Positions 10,557 through 23,737 of a stretch of DNA of 64,000 nt are shown here, piece by piece. The stretch is from assembly GCF_963259705.1 (NCBI RefSeq), contig NC_081842.1, forward strand, positions 184,330,349-184,394,348. The letters are read 5' to 3'. A program made the translations under genes and the position numbers. The notes below the pieces were generated by a model, which worked only from the letters and a program-made list of their open reading frames with translations, had not been told where the DNA came from and ran no database searches. Each line of letters begins with the position of its first letter. Positions within the stretch are counted from its first letter, which is position 1. The DNA is from Myotis daubentonii (lineage: Eukaryota > Chordata > Mammalia > Chiroptera > Vespertilionidae).

Positions 10557-10767
10557 GCCGAACCGGTTTGGCTCAGTGGATAGAGCGTCGGCCTGCGGAC
10601 TGAAGGGTCCCGGGTTCGATTCCGGTCGGGGGCATGTACCTTGGTTGCGGGCACATCCCTACTGGGGGGCGTGCAGGAGGCAGCTGATCGATCTCTCTCA
10701 TCGATGTTTCTAACTCTCTGTCCCTCTCCCTTCTTCTCTGTAAAAATTCAATAAAATATATATTTTT
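10557..10767 (+). mobile_element. Ves SINE, young
   Basis: Near-consensus head (AACCGGTTTGGCTCAGTGGA) with intact A and B boxes and a CAATAAAATATATTTT-like tail. Perfect 11-bp TSD AAAAAGGAATA at 10546-10556 and 10768-10778. Confidence 0.93.
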
Positions 10768-10964
10768 AAAAAGGAATAAATCCAATACTAACATTGATAG
10801 CATTCCTGTAAATTAGAGATAAAATAATGTCTAAATGAGTTAAGAACATGCAAACTAAAGTATTCCTTTTTGTCTATAAAATTGGTAAAAATATGAAAGA
10901 CTGATAAATCCTAAAAAAAAAAAATCCCCACATATATGTAAATGTAAGAAACTCAAACCTGTAG

Positions 10965-11520
10965 AGAATTTTTTTAGTTTATCTGAACCACACTGACAAC
11001 TGCCTGGGAGCAAAATCTCAATTTATTGAGAAAATCCTCCAGAGAATTGCAGTTTTGCAACTTATTTTATACATCAGAATCAAAGAAGACATAAGGAGGG
11101 TTAATATGAAATCCACTGGTGGTAGATTAGGGAGGCGGGAGAAAGAAAAGTGGGGAAATCTCTGCGATTAGATAAAAAGTAAAATGGAGGGACACTTCTT
11201 TTATGCCAGTGGGTACAAGATAGCTAATAATTAACATTTATAGCACATAGAGATGGTGTTGGGGGAACAAAGTAGCAATGAGTTTTGTGTTCTTTGCTCT
11301 GCTGTGGTGGGTGTAGTCTATGGGGTCAGATAAAGGAGATTACTTTGACATTCCAAGTGTATGTTATCTTAGATGCTAACAGGCAGTAACAGGCTTATTT
11401 AAGGTAAAGGTTGACCTTTGTCAAGAAAGCTACAGGCCTAGGATGTGATGACCACCATGCAGGCCTCCCCTAAGACTGTCAGATTTGGTATGTAGCCCCT
11501 TTTTTGGCCAACTCATGCTT
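10965..11520 (-). repeat. Possible endogenous retrovirus LTR, family not identified
   Basis: A GC-richer block than its surroundings. A reversed AATAAA signal (TTTATTGAG near 11020) would fit an LTR on the minus strand. It resembles an old mammalian ERV LTR from memory, but I see no clean ends or TSD. Confidence 0.35.
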
Positions 11521-11554
11521 AAAGTTGCTGTACAAGGATATTTTACTTAAATTT

Positions 11555-11785
11555 TGCTAATAGTAGGAAAATATTGGAAATAATCTAAATGTCCATCAGT
11601 GGAAAAAAAGATGATACCTATTTAGGCAGCTGTAAAAAGAACGTTAGAACTAACTGTATGAACATGGAAAGTTCTCTAAATGTTCTCTGTTAAATGAAAA
11701 GAGAAAGTCACAGAAACAAGATCTCGTTTAGGTTAAAAGAAAAACAACAATTAAAATGCACAGCATAGGTATATATGTACATACA
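11555..11785 (+). repeat. L1 3'-end fragment
   Basis: Typical L1 3' UTR wording: GGAAATAATCTAAATGTCCA TCAGTGG..., followed by a decayed tail. Confidence 0.6.
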
Positions 11786-12159
11786 TGTACACAAATGACA
11801 GAGGACAGAGTAAAGATTTTCAGCTTCTGTTCTCTGTACTTCCATATTTTCTGATTCCTGAGAAAGTATACGAGTCTAACTTGAGCAAATTTTTCAAAAA
11901 AGTCAATCTTCAAAATAAACCATACGGTAAACAAAAAAAACAAAATCCTGTAATATTCTATTTTAATTATAATTTTACTAAATCTTCTGGTTCAATCATA
12001 AAATTAAGTACTTTATGTATAGAACTGTAATAGCAAAAAAATATGTTATCTCCAACAGAAAGATACATTTCTTCAATCTTTTCCCTGCTAGTAATCAAAT
12101 ATAAATCTTAAATGTAAATGGGGAGTTATAAGAAGTAAAGGAATTACATAAATCTGTAC

Positions 12160-12264
12160 CTGTACTATTTGGTGTTGGAGTCTGATGATGTCCCAAGGTA
12201 GCTAACACAGGTCCCACTGGTAGGGAAGATGGACGCTGCTCTGACTTACACAACTGAGCAGGTT
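12160..12264 (-). CDS. OSBPL9: OSBPL9 exon: linker before the FFAT exon
   Basis: A 105-nt exon with a TCCTAG acceptor above 12264 and a GTACAG donor below 12160. It enters and leaves in phase 1. It encodes (E)[20 protein letters not shown], then [14 protein letters not shown]. The segment is Pro/Ser/Thr-rich with no predicted fold and belongs to the long linker that gives ORP9 its reach between ER and Golgi membranes. The length is divisible by three, so skipping it would keep the frame. The donor (GTACAG) is weaker than most in this gene, so cassette use is conceivable. Confidence 0.93.
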
Positions 12265-13506
<1,242 letters not shown>

Positions 13507-13597
13507 CTGGAGGTAAGACAGTCTGGGAAGGCATTGTGTTGATCACAGGTTCCAAGGGACTAGGTTGATATATTGCATCTACAGGATTAATAGTACT
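13507..13597 (-). CDS. OSBPL9: OSBPL9 exon: proline-rich linker
   Basis: A 91-nt exon with a TCTCAG acceptor above 13597 and a GTATAG donor below 13507. It starts in phase 0 and passes one base on. It encodes [20 protein letters not shown], then [10 protein letters not shown]. This joins the helical dimerisation segment to the disordered Pro/Ser-rich linker. It is the first asymmetric exon after five consecutive phase-0 exons, so transcripts must include it to keep the frame into the FFAT exon. Confidence 0.94.
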
Positions 13598-16181
13598 CTG
13601 AGATAAAGAAACACATTATAATTATTTTTAATTAAATGCCCTTCCAACACTGACCCTCCCAAATGTATGAAATTGCCCATATTTCTGACAGCAAAGTCCT
13701 GAAGGTTGCTATATAGATATGCTGATGAAAATATGAAGAGAAAATGAAACAGCTTTTCTATACATAAATCTAAGTTTCTCATTATTATTATTTTAAAAGC
13801 ATAGTAAGGAGGAAAAATGAATGAATGAATCTCTGTATTATAGGAAGGTAAAGCTAAATGGAAAAACTTGGAAAGCATTATATAATGGTGTGGCAAGATT
13901 CAGGAAGCCAAAACAATAACCTCTCAATTCAATTCAGTGCTTCTCAAATGTTAAATTCACCATAAATATTGTTTCTCTAAGAAAGAGAAATGCTCTCTTG
14001 CTTTGGTGTGAATAAATATTACACCTATGACTGACTAGCTTATGTACCGGCACCAGAAGGATCTAATCTTTCCATTCCATACTACTGTCACCTCCATTAC
14101 TGTCTACTGCACAACACAGGCACCTAGTTTTACAATCACTAAAGGCAAAGAGATGTATCTTCTATTTGAAATGGGTGTGTGTGGGAAGAAGATTTTTTTT
14201 TTTTTTTTTTTTAGGATTTGAAAAACATAAACATATAGTTATGATTTTGGAGAGAGAAAATGTTCAGATTTCTCTGATTCCAAACCAAGAAATTATCCTA
14301 CAGCATTTTAAAAACAAGACTCCATAGCTTACTGATGCATTTTTATATGAAGAAATGGAGGATTTCAAACAAAGGTCTCTGCCAGAATAAAGTTTAGATC
14401 CACCACTTAGAAAAGGCTACACTAAGCCCATGGACACAGAAAATAGTTCAGTGATGGCCTGGGGTGGGACAGGAACAATAAAAGTAATTGGTCAATCAGC
14501 TTCAAGCTAAAATATGTCAAATTACATTCTACAATTTGCTTTCAAAAGCATTTACAGAGTGTAAGAAATGTAAACAAATGATAATCTACAGCCCTAATCT
14601 GTTGTGACATTAAAACTCATACCATACAATATATAATAAATTATATATACATATATGTTCGTATAGCTAACATTTGTGGAGTACTGTAAGCCCCCTCTGC
14701 ACCTTATAAAAACTTTCTGAGGTAGAACTAGTAACTTTTCTTTATAGAGGAAACTAAAAACTCTAAGGTCAAGTAACTTGTCTAAGGTCACAGCTAGTGA
14801 ATGGCAAGCTGGGTCCCAGCAGTCTGGGTCCAAGGCCCTAAAATCCCTTCTTTCTTAAAAATAAAAACGCAAGGAAAAATGCAATCATCCCCAAACAAAT
14901 GATTCAAATATGTTTGTTTTCTACAAGTTTAGATTTCCTATGGTTAGGGAATGTAGGCGTTTTAATTGCAAATGATTAACATTTTTTTAATGCTTTCTAA
15001 AACTATTTTTTTAACATAATCAAAAGTAACTAATTTTGTTCAGAGGGAAAAGAGAAAAAGTAATTGACAACATGATTTTCCTTAGGGTCTTTGGGGACCA
15101 TGAAATGCTAGACAACATATACAGTCTTTTTTCCATGAGGCTTACAAACTTATTTGCTATCTCACGAACAGAGATTATATTACATTGTATTTATACCACA
15201 TAATTGTATATCATCATGACTCAAACTTTGAACCCACACTGTGAAAAGAGAAATAAAAATTCTAATGTGTTTAATTCAAATTTTAAAAATGTTTCTCTCT
15301 GCTTTCTTAAAAAATATACAAACATCATGGATATTTAACTTTTTTTTCATTTTAATCCAAATATAAAGATAACATCTTTTTAAGTATAATCATGAGATGG
15401 TTTTGAAGATTCCAGATTTCAGACAAGCTGTCCTTTGTAAAGTCTTAAGACAAAGAAAAGACTGCTTCAGAAACACAGTTTGAACAGAAGTCACTCAGTT
15501 ACCATAAAACTAAGGTACCTCAAACCACAACCCTTCAATTTCTAATTTTTATTTCCAGCTGGGAACAATAACATTTTCTTTTCTTTATAGAGAGGAAGTT
15601 GAATATAAGGGAAGAGTAAAAAGCCAACGAGGAGGAAAGAGTAAGATGATGTCTGTAAATAAAAAAGTTTATGTTCCAAAAAAAATGCAATAATACCACA
15701 GTAGCAATGCTAGTTATAGTTAACACAATACAAAAAAAATAAAAAAATAAGAGATGAGAAAATAGAAACCTATAAACATATTTAAATAGATTAAGATGTG
15801 TCTCAATATACCCCTCCCCCTCTGCTTTCAACTGAGAACAAAGTTGATCAGAAATGCAGCATTGTGAGTTATGCCTTATTTAGTATTAGAGATGCATATT
15901 CATACCATAATTAATCCTTCAAGTTAACACATGCAAAGTGATTCAATCAGGACCAACATTTAGAAAAATTTTAAGATCAACATTTCCTCTTCAAATGATT
16001 GCTGAAAGAGGGACAACTTTAGGAGCTCAAGGAAAATTGCAAGAGTCAACAGCAAAAAGCAATGAGTAGGTGAAAAGAAGAATTTGCGTTGAAAAAGAGG
16101 TAGAAATTCAGGCTTCTCCTGACATAACTGGTTATAACACTCTGCAGAATTAAAGGGAAACAAAGATTAGATTAAACTTAC
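13598..16181. other. Intron of OSBPL9, 2.6 kb
   Basis: AT-rich single-copy sequence apart from a T19 run at 14194-14212 and a MIR at 14665-14845. No other feature recognised. Confidence 0.7.
14665..14845 (-). repeat. MIR SINE fragment
   Basis: Antisense MIR with the CTAAGGTCACAGCTAGTGAA core and a GTCCCAGCAGTCTGG block. Confidence 0.7.
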
Positions 16182-16220
16182 TATAATTCCATCTGCGTGC
16201 TTCTCCGAATTACACTGGTC
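16182..16220 (-). CDS. OSBPL9: OSBPL9 micro-exon, 13 codons
   Basis: A 39-nt exon with a CCTTAAG acceptor above 16220 and a GTAAGT donor below 16182, in phase 0 at both ends. It encodes DQCNSEKHADGII. The family has the same segment in the same place, with small changes (the Cys is not what I recall from human). It follows the exon ending in QIAK and continues the amphipathic linker. Small size and symmetric phase make it a candidate cassette exon. Confidence 0.93.
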
Positions 16221-16800
16221 CTTAAGGAAAAATGTTAAAAATATTAACTTCATTCTCTCATTTAAGCAACTGCTGTGTATTTTCTTCCCTATTAAGAAAG
16301 CTTATTTTATCAGGTAACTAACAATGTTAGAAAACTATTTCTTTGCTTCCATTAAGATTTTAATTCCATTTGTACATTCCTAACCAAACATAATTTTATC
16401 ACTGGCTACACAATAATCAACACCAACGCAATTATTTTTCCATACAAGCATTTAATTAAGTTCATTGTAGAACTATCCTATTGAACTGTGTAATCTCCCT
16501 AAATGACTAAATGTAGATATGCTAATTTAGGATTGAAGACAATATTTCTTGGTTCAAATTTATAGTAAATGTCCCAAACTCTTACTGTACTTTAAAGGTA
16601 TGACAATCATGTACCCTTAAAAACTCAGTATAGATACCATTTCCCATATTCGGATTATTGGCCCAACAATTATACTAATACTTTTCTAAATAGATGACAT
16701 GGTTTTGCTTTTAGTAAACATAATCATTATATTCATGGAAATGATGATATAGGGAGCTAACTAATTCACTTATTCCATCAACTCTATAAGGTAGGTACTA

Positions 16801-17000
16801 TCATATATATATATTGATTTCAGAGGGGAGAGGGAAAGAAAGAAATATCAATGATGAGAATCATGGATCAGCTGCCTCCTGCATGCCCCCTACTGGCTAT
16901 CGAGCCTGCAACCAGGGCATATGCCTTTGACCGGAATCGAACCCAGGACCCTTCAGTCCACAAGCCGACGCTCTATCCACTGAGCCAAGCCAGCTAGGGT
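16801..17000 (-). mobile_element. Ves SINE
   Basis: Reversed copy: tail and GATTTCAGAGGGGAGAGGG at the low end, tRNA-like head ending in CCACTGAGCCAAGCCAGCTA. Perfect 11-bp TSD GGTAGGTACTA at 16790-16800 and 17001-17011. Confidence 0.92.
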
Positions 17001-17434
17001 GGTAGGTACTACCTTAATCCTTTAGGTACTTGAGGGTGACAGTGGTGGAAAGTTATCAACACATTATTGTTTTTACTCAGACAGTATATTTAAACTTTAA
17101 ATAAAACTAATGAAAGTTTTAACTTCATATAATCAGGAAGTTTTCAAGTGTTAACAGAAACTAATATTTGGTCTTGGTTTTAAACATAATGGCCAAGTTT
17201 TATCTCGTTTACTGATAACTTTTTCTTTTTTTAATTATTGAGCTTACTTAGAAATCTACATATGGAAGGGTCAAACAAGAGCAATTTGAAAATTTGAGGA
17301 TGCTTTTATTATTTTTGTTTTTTTGTAGTGCATGTGCAGAAAAAAAATTAACATTGGAAGCCTAAAATAGCTATCCTTAGAAAAGCCTGCTTGTAAAGTT
17401 GTTTTGGCTGGTATCTAGGAAATTCTGTTTCAGG

Positions 17435-17880
17435 AGGGTTCCCACTACCCTAACTGATAAGGGTAGCTCACTGTTGCCTAAACAATATGGTTTATTCTGA
17501 ACACCTGCTTTCGTTCTGGAAGTCTGGAATCTTGGTAAATGCTAAATAGAGAGTGCTTATATGACAAATCTCCAATAAAAACCTTGGGTGTTGAAAAAAC
17601 AAACATATAACATCCTGGGTTTTGAGTCTCTGATGAACTTCCCTGATAAACAACATTCACATGTGTTGTCACAGTTTGATGCTGGAGGAATTCAGCACAT
17701 GCTGAATGACTCCACTGGAAGAAGACTCTTGGAAGCTTATGCCTGGTTTCCTCTGGATTTTGCCCCATGTGCCTTCTACCTTTGCTGAATTTGCTGTAAT
17801 AAATCATAGCTCTGGGTATGACTACACGCAATGTCTTATAAGTCCTCCAAGTGAAATACCAAACTAGGTGGTTTTGGGAA
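17435..17880 (+). repeat. Old LTR-like element, family uncertain
   Basis: Two AATAAA-type signals (about 17574 and 17799) and a characteristic GATTTTGCCCCATGTGCCTT block suggest an ancient mammalian LTR in sense orientation. Ends are worn. The open frames here have no protein support. Confidence 0.4.
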
Positions 17881-18174
17881 CCTTAGACTCAATGCATATC
17901 TTTTGTATATCTGAGAATAACTGCCTTTTGATGCCTTCATAATTCATGTCGGGATTTCCCCCTTTATTTGCACAACTGAATTAACTATGTATCTAGAATA
18001 CCCAAAGTTTCAGAAATTCTTAATAGAATTAGTTGAAAATAAACTATTGAGAATTAAATAGGAAGAAATTTAGTTTCTTGTTCAGATGATATTTTAATTT
18101 ACTTTTAGCTTTCCCCTATTAATTTCTGAATATTAAAAATTGATTTTTCCAAAGTACTTCTTAGTAATATTACA

Positions 18175-18665
18175 TACTTGTGGTAGATTAAATTTTCCAA
18201 AAATGGTCCCAACATGAGATAAGAATTCATGTCTCCTATCCTTGAACTCAGGTAGATGGGCCTTTGTAACAACAGTCTACTAATTAAGTATAGCAGAAGT
18301 GACTATAGGTGACCTCTGCGATAGGTCATGGAAATGCCACAACCATTTACCTTGTTTTCTTAGAACCCAGCCACCACACTGTGAGAAAGCCCAAGTGGCA
18401 GTGTAGAAGACTACATGGAGAAGAACCCAGACTCCCAGCCAATTTCCCAGGTATGAGTCATACTGAAAGTGGGTTCTCTGTCCCCCACTTCACTGCCCTC
18501 CCCCTGCCCAATCAAGCCACATAGGTGACATTGCATAAAGCAGAAACAAGTCTTGAGGCCTATCCAAATGAAAGATTTGGGAGCAAAAACAAATTACTGT
18601 TGCTATTTTAAGACACTGAGTTTGGGGGTGCTTTGTTATGTAGCAATAGAACACTCATATATTAT
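18175..18665 (+). repeat. MLT1-type (MaLR) LTR
   Basis: Follows the MLT1 order: a GGTAGATTAAATTTTCCAAA start, a CACTGTGAGAAAGCCCAAG block, then TTTTAAGACACTGAGTTTGG and TTTGTTATGTAGCAATAGA at the end. An ERVL-MaLR solo LTR, ancient and diverged. Confidence 0.65.
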
Positions 18666-19125
18666 ATTACATTATCTAAGAAAACTACCACTTCTAATTC
18701 TGACTTAATTTTTTTAAAACTTAAATATGTGACCATTTGCCCTCCCCCCAAAGGTTCTTGATTAATAATGCATGCTATTTACAGATCATTTTAAATTGGG
18801 ATTTATAATTTTTGTTACTATTGTGGTTTGTCATTTAAGGCAGAGTCAAATCTATAAACCCATAGACTATCAAATGCCTTACTGTCAATCCATTCCCATC
18901 ACGAACTTTAGGGAGTTTGTCCTATTATTTAAAAAGGCTTACATTCACCCCCCCCCCCCCCGCCCCCGACTTCCACCTTTCTTTTTGTTGTTGTTTGTTT
19001 TGGAAGTAAATCACAAATTAACCTTTATTGGGATCAGCTAACGCTGAATCTCAAGTATTACTGAACCAGAGATTCAATTGAATTCAATATGAATCATGTT
19101 AATGAAACAAACAAATGGTCTAATG

Positions 19126-19471
19126 CAGTGGTCGGCAAACCGCGGCTTGTGAGCCACATGCGGCTCTTTGGCCCCTTGAGTGTGGCTTTTTCACAAAATA
19201 CCACGTGCGGGCGCGCACGTACAGTGCGATTGAAACTTCGTGGCCCATGCGCAGAAGCCGGTTTTTGGAAAGGAGATAGATGAAAGAGTATACAAGAGGA
19301 GTGTGGATGGGACGTTTTTAGCAAAGGCCAGCTTAGGAGTACCCTAATTAAGTTAATAACAATGTACCTACCTATATAGTTTAAGTTTAAAAAATTTGGC
19401 TCTCAAAAGAAATTTCAATCATTGTACTGTTAATATTTGGTTCTGTTGACTAATGAGTTTGCCGACCACTG
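19126..19471. mobile_element. hAT-family MITE, 346 bp, intact ends
   Basis: Terminal inverted repeats CAGTGGTCGGCAAAC and GTTTGCCGACCACTG, flanked by a perfect 8-bp TSD GTCTAATG (19118-19125 and 19472-19479), the hAT hallmark. GC-rich near the left end; no transposase frame. Confidence 0.93.
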
Positions 19472-19495
19472 GTCTAATGCTACTTCCCACTTAAA

Positions 19496-19867
19496 TCCTA
19501 TCTAATAACGAGGGAATATGCTAATTGACCCTCCCGCCATTGCAAAGATGGCGGCACCCACAGCCACAAGATGGCAGCGCCCAGTCCCCTCAGCCCCACC
19601 AGGGCAGTAGGTGGGCCCGGCCTTGCTGTGCACCTGCCTCCAGAGTCCCCAGTCCCCTCAGTCCCCTAGCCCCCCAGGGCCGCCCAAGGCTCAGGTAACC
19701 AGGGCTGGCCAAGGCTTGTGGCAGCAGCAGAGGTGTGATGGGGCGTCGCCTTCCCCTGATCGCCGAGTCGCCTCCCACCCCTGAGGGCTCCCGGACTGTG
19801 AGAGGGGGCAGGCCGGGCTGAAGGACCTCCCTTCCAGTGCATGAATTTTCATGCACCGGGCCTCTAG
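19496..19867 (+). mobile_element. Helibat, 372 bp
   Basis: Starts TCCTATCTAATAACGAGGGA and ends with the hairpin TGCATGAATTTTCATGCA, then CCGGGCCTCTAG. It has the family GATGGCGGCACCCACAGCC box near 19549. GC-rich interior, no gene. Confidence 0.88.
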
Positions 19868-20154
19868 TTATGTTGTAAGTGCTTATTAAATCCCAATACA
19901 ATAGCTATTCTCTTCTCTGAACATACCAGCATGCCTGTGTTTAAGAAATATGACAGTGAACAAAAACATCAGCACCACGTAATTTGGGAAGACTTTTGAT
20001 CAGAATTACAGACTCCAATATTTTTAAAACCATGCCTACCAAAAAAAAAATACATGAAATATATCCCCATCTTTCTAATGAAGCAATGTAGTCTAGTGAA
20101 CACTTTTTAAATTATGTACTTATAAATTTACTATAAAATAAAATTTCTAATTCA

Positions 20155-21380
20155 AAGTGAATATCCATATGCAAAAAAATAAATGCATTTGGACCCTCTA
20201 CCTCACACCACAAAGATTAACTCAAAGAGGGTCATAGACCTAAATGTAAGAGCTAAAACTATAAAACTCTTAGAAGAAAAGACAGGACTAAATCCTCGTG
20301 ACCTTGGAGTAGGCAATGATTTCTAAATAAGCCATCAAATGCACAAGCAACAGAAGATTGATAAGTTGGACTTCGTGAAAATTTAAAAATTGCCTGCTTC
20401 TAAGGATAGCTGTATCAAGAAAGTGAAAGACAACCCAAATACTTGAAGAAAAATCTGTAAATCACATATCCGATAAGAACTTGTATCCAGAATATGAAAA
20501 ATCATTCTTACAACTTAATAAAATAAACAACTCAACTAAAAAATGGGCAAAGAATTTGAATAGACATTTCTCCAAAGAAAATGTATGAATGCTAACAGGC
20601 ACATGAAAAGATGTTCAACATCATTATTTTTCACAGAAATGCAAATGAAAACCACAATGAGATACCACCACAATGACTATAATAAAAAAGATAATAATAA
20701 ATTATGGTGCAAATGTGGAGAAAATGGAACCCTTATACATTGCAAGTGGGAAAGTAAAATGGTATGGCTGCTTTGGGAAATAGTTTAGCAGTTTCTTAAG
20801 AAGTTATACAGAGTTACCATATGACCCAGAAATACCACTCTTAGGTATATACTGAAGAGAAATGAAAGTATATTTCCATACAAAAACATTATAGGCAAAT
20901 GCTCATAACAGCAGTATTCAGTATGGCCCCCAAAATGAAAACAATCCAATTATTCATCAACTGATGAATGGATAAACAAAATGTAGTGTATCCATTCAAT
21001 GAAATATTATTCAGCAATAAAAAGAAATTAAGTCCTGATACGTGGATGAACCTTGAAAACATGCTAAGTGAAAAAAACCAGTCACAAAGGACTACGTATT
21101 TTATGATCCTAAATATATCTAATGTACAAAATAGGCAAATTTAGAGACAGAAAGTAGATCAGTGATTGCCAGGGATTGGAAGAAGCACAGGGTAGTGAGA
21201 GAGATAGTGAAAGAGTGCTTAACAGTCACGGCATTTTTCGGGGGTGATAAAAATTTGCTAAAATTAGATTACGGTGACGGTTGTACAACTTTGTAACTAC
21301 ACTAAAAACCATTAAAGTGTACTCTTTAAATTAGTGAACCTTATGGCATATAAATTATGTATCAATAAACCTTTTTTAAG
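20155..21380 (+). repeat. L1 3' end (end of ORF2 and 3' UTR), dead
   Basis: A 1.2-kb sense-strand L1 tail. The early part keeps blocks of the ORF2 C-terminal coding region (CAGGACTAAATCC..., GCCATCAAATGCACAAGCAA, CATTTCTCCAAAGAAAATGT). The later part is 3' UTR ending near GTATCAATAAACC. Multiple stops and frameshifts; an old L1 copy. Confidence 0.85.
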
Positions 21381-21539
21381 TCTGACAAGAAATTAATGAA
21401 TACATACTAATGAAAATATAAAGTCTATGCAGAAAAATGTGCTGAAGAGAGAACCTGGGATCTAAGGACAATTTAAATATACAGTCTACTTTAAAAGTAT
21501 CAATGAACAGACAACTTAATTCTGAAAGAATAATCTAGA

Positions 21540-21635
21540 CCTGTGCTGTCCAGTTTGGTAGTCACTAAGTCACATCTGGCTATTGAGCACTTAAAGTATG
21601 GGCTAGTTCAAAGTGTAAAATAAACCTTGAATAGT
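21540..21635. repeat. Possible old DNA-transposon scrap
   Basis: CTGTGCTGTCCAGTTTGGTA followed by CATCTGGCTATTGAGCACTT resembles a common old mammalian DNA transposon end. Not assigned to a family. Confidence 0.35.
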
Positions 21636-21858
21636 AAAGACTTGGTGCCAGAAAGACCCACAAAACACCATTAAAAAAAAACAAAACAAAAAAAACTCCC
21701 ACTAAGAAAGACTATGAACTATCTCATTAATGAATTTTTATATTGATAACATGTTAAAATGATAATATTTTGGACATACTGGGTTAAATAAACTACATTA
21801 ATAAAATTGATTTTATTTGCTTATATAGTTGTAGGATATGGTCATATCACCTAATCTT

Positions 21859-22076
21859 TTAAAAAAAATATATATATATATATTTGTATTTGATTTCAGA
21901 GAGGAAGAAAGAGGGAGGAGAAATATCAATGATGAGAGAGAATCATTGATTGGCTGCCTTCTGCATGCCCCACACTGGGTTATTAAGCCCAGAACATGTG
22001 CCCTGACCACAGAATTGAACCATGACCTCCTGGTTCTTAGGTCGACACTTAACCACTGAGCTACACAGGCAGGGCT
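21859..22076 (-). mobile_element. Ves SINE
   Basis: Reversed copy with a (TA)n tail at 21870-21884, GATTTCAGAGAGGAAG, and a head ending GAGCTACACAGGCAGGGC. TSD CACCTAATCTT / CACTTAATCTT at 21848-21858 and 22077-22087 (one mismatch). Confidence 0.9.
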
Positions 22077-22264
22077 CACTTAATCTTGATGAAGAGCTGG
22101 TCAAGTCCCCAACTATAGGAACCTCCCAGATTATCTCTGCTTTGCTCTCTCCTCCTGCCCCTCACTTCCTCTGCAGTTCCCTATGAGTGGTCACTAGCCG
22201 TCTCATTGGTATAAAGGAAGAAATAAGTCTTCTGAGTTAACACAGCCCACCTGAAAATCCCACT

Positions 22265-22445
22265 AAACGAGTGGTGCCCAGGCTTTGCTGCATAGCAAAA
22301 TCTTCCAGAAATTTTAAATTCCCAATGCCCAGGTGATATCCCATACCAATGATAACAGAATATGAGAGCGGGGGAGCCAGGTATCAGAACTGTTAAAGAT
22401 GCCCAGGGTGATTCCAATGGGCAGCAGAAAGTTTGGAAACCAATG
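22265..22445 (-). repeat. MER5-type hAT-Charlie relic
   Basis: Contains the AATGCCCAGGTGATATCCCA block and a CAGGGTGATTCCAATGGGCA block with the spacing of MER5. Ends worn. Confidence 0.6.
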
Positions 22446-22784
22446 TACTAATAATCATTTAGAATTTCTATGATGAAAGAACCAAAACTGGTAGGAGCTT
22501 AAACTTCTACCCATAGCATGTTGCCTCTAAGTAGCTAATACTAAACTGACCCAGAACAATAAAAGTATCAAATCAGCTATCTTCTTATATCCCTTTAGGG
22601 TCTCAGATGGTAATATTTCAAACTAGCTGATTCCAACATTTTATTATCCTACTAGAATAGTCCTCCAAAGTGGCTATATCAATTTATATTTCCATTAGTA
22701 TTAGATGGAAGTTCTCCCATTTTTACCAACATGTGACAATGTCATTTCGAATTTTATGCCCTCCTAAAATTATTTAACAGACAC

Positions 22785-23010
22785 TTATTTAGGACTTGTT
22801 GTATACCTGCTATAAGAGCATTACAAATGCTAATTCATTTAAGTCTCACAACATCAGTAAGGGTACAGGTACTATTATTATCCACATTTTATAAAGAAGA
22901 CCAAAGTACAGAGAGGATGAATAAACTTGCTCACATGGTGAAGCAAGGATTCAAACCCAGACAGTCTGGCTCCAGAATCCATGCACCTAAAGATAATATA
23001 ATGCTGCCTC
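22785..23010 (-). repeat. MIR SINE, nearly full length
   Basis: Antisense MIR from a TTATTTAGGACTTGTTGTAT-type start through CATTTTATAAAGAAGACCAA to CAAACCCAGACAGTCTGGCT and GCTGCCTCTC. Confidence 0.75.
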
Positions 23011-23194
23011 TCATTATTATTTAAAAACCCAATATCTTAATCAGTTTAATCAGAGTTACCCAGATTAATTCATAAGGTACAACAGAAATGTGGCTAAACA
23101 AAAAAAAAAATCACACATATAGTAAAAAAAACGAAACCATGTAACAATGAAAAATTATGTATTAGAAAAATTCATTCAAAATTCACAATTATTT

Positions 23195-23290
23195 ATCAGG
23201 CCCCCAATATGTGGCAGGCAACTGTTCTAGGCACTGGAGTGGCATTATGGATAATACAGTGGTAGTATAGACAATAATTCAAAGTATATT
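23195..23290. repeat. L2 or MIR scrap
   Basis: TATGTGGCAGGCAACTGTTC and GGCACTGGAGTGGC are typical of the L2/MIR shared tail. Confidence 0.4.
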
Positions 23291-23686
23291 TTATTTCATG
23301 AATACAGAACAGCAATTTTAAATAGTGGTTCATTAACGTAGTTTAGTACCAGAAAGAAATCTGTAACACAATTTTTAAAAATATATCTTGATTATACTCT
23401 TCATTATAAATGAGAAAAAGACATCTACTGAAATTTAATTCCTTTTCTTGTTAAGAAAAACATTTTTGTTGAAGGTTTTGTAAACTATGTCCCCATTTCA
23501 AGCAGGCACATGCTGATAGGTAACATCCAAACACAACAGTTGTTCAACAGTACCAGGAACCCCACAATACAATTTACTGGAGAAAGGTACACATTTTAGA
23601 ACTGAGGTTTTGGCTTTTTAAGAAAAATGTAACTATAATTATTAAATGTCATTAAAACAAAGTAATCAAAAGTAAAATTTACTTAC

Positions 23687-23737
23687 TTTAGCAATCTGCA
23701 GCAACACAATGCAGTGTTTAATTGATTCTACCATGCT
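23687..23737 (-). CDS. OSBPL9: OSBPL9 exon, 17 codons, helix with internal Met
   Basis: A 51-nt exon with a TTTTTATAG acceptor above 23737 and a GTAAGTAA donor below 23687, phase 0 at both ends. It encodes SMVESIKHCIVLLQIAK, a strongly amphipathic helix in the region used for ORP9-ORP11 pairing. The Met at residue 2 is the first Met in the coding exons downstream of the internal CpG island. A transcript started at that island could therefore begin translation here if the new first exon is non-coding. That start is an inference; nothing here proves it. Confidence 0.94.

Larger units (their letters stand above)
7751..12159. other. Intron of OSBPL9, 4.4 kb
   Basis: Carries four Ves-type SINEs, a short reverse Helibat, an LTR-like stretch and an L1 3' end (listed separately). 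8495-8960, 9260-9930, 10135-10545 and 11790-12159 are AT-rich with nothing recognised. Confidence 0.65.
16221..23686. other. Intron of OSBPL9, 7.5 kb
   Basis: Rich in old repeats: two reverse SINEs, two LTR-like blocks, a complete hAT element, a Helibat, a 1.2-kb L1 end, MER5 and MIR relics (listed separately). 16221-16789, 17012-17430, 18670-19117, 22445-22780 and 23295-23686 show nothing else I can name; an 11-C run sits at 18951-18961. Confidence 0.65.

Noticed and set aside
17478..17831. 117-codon minus-strand frame
   Set aside because: Lies antisense in an old LTR-like repeat; no protein features.
20155..21380. Possible processed gene copy
   Set aside because: The text is L1 ORF2 end and 3' UTR with many stops.
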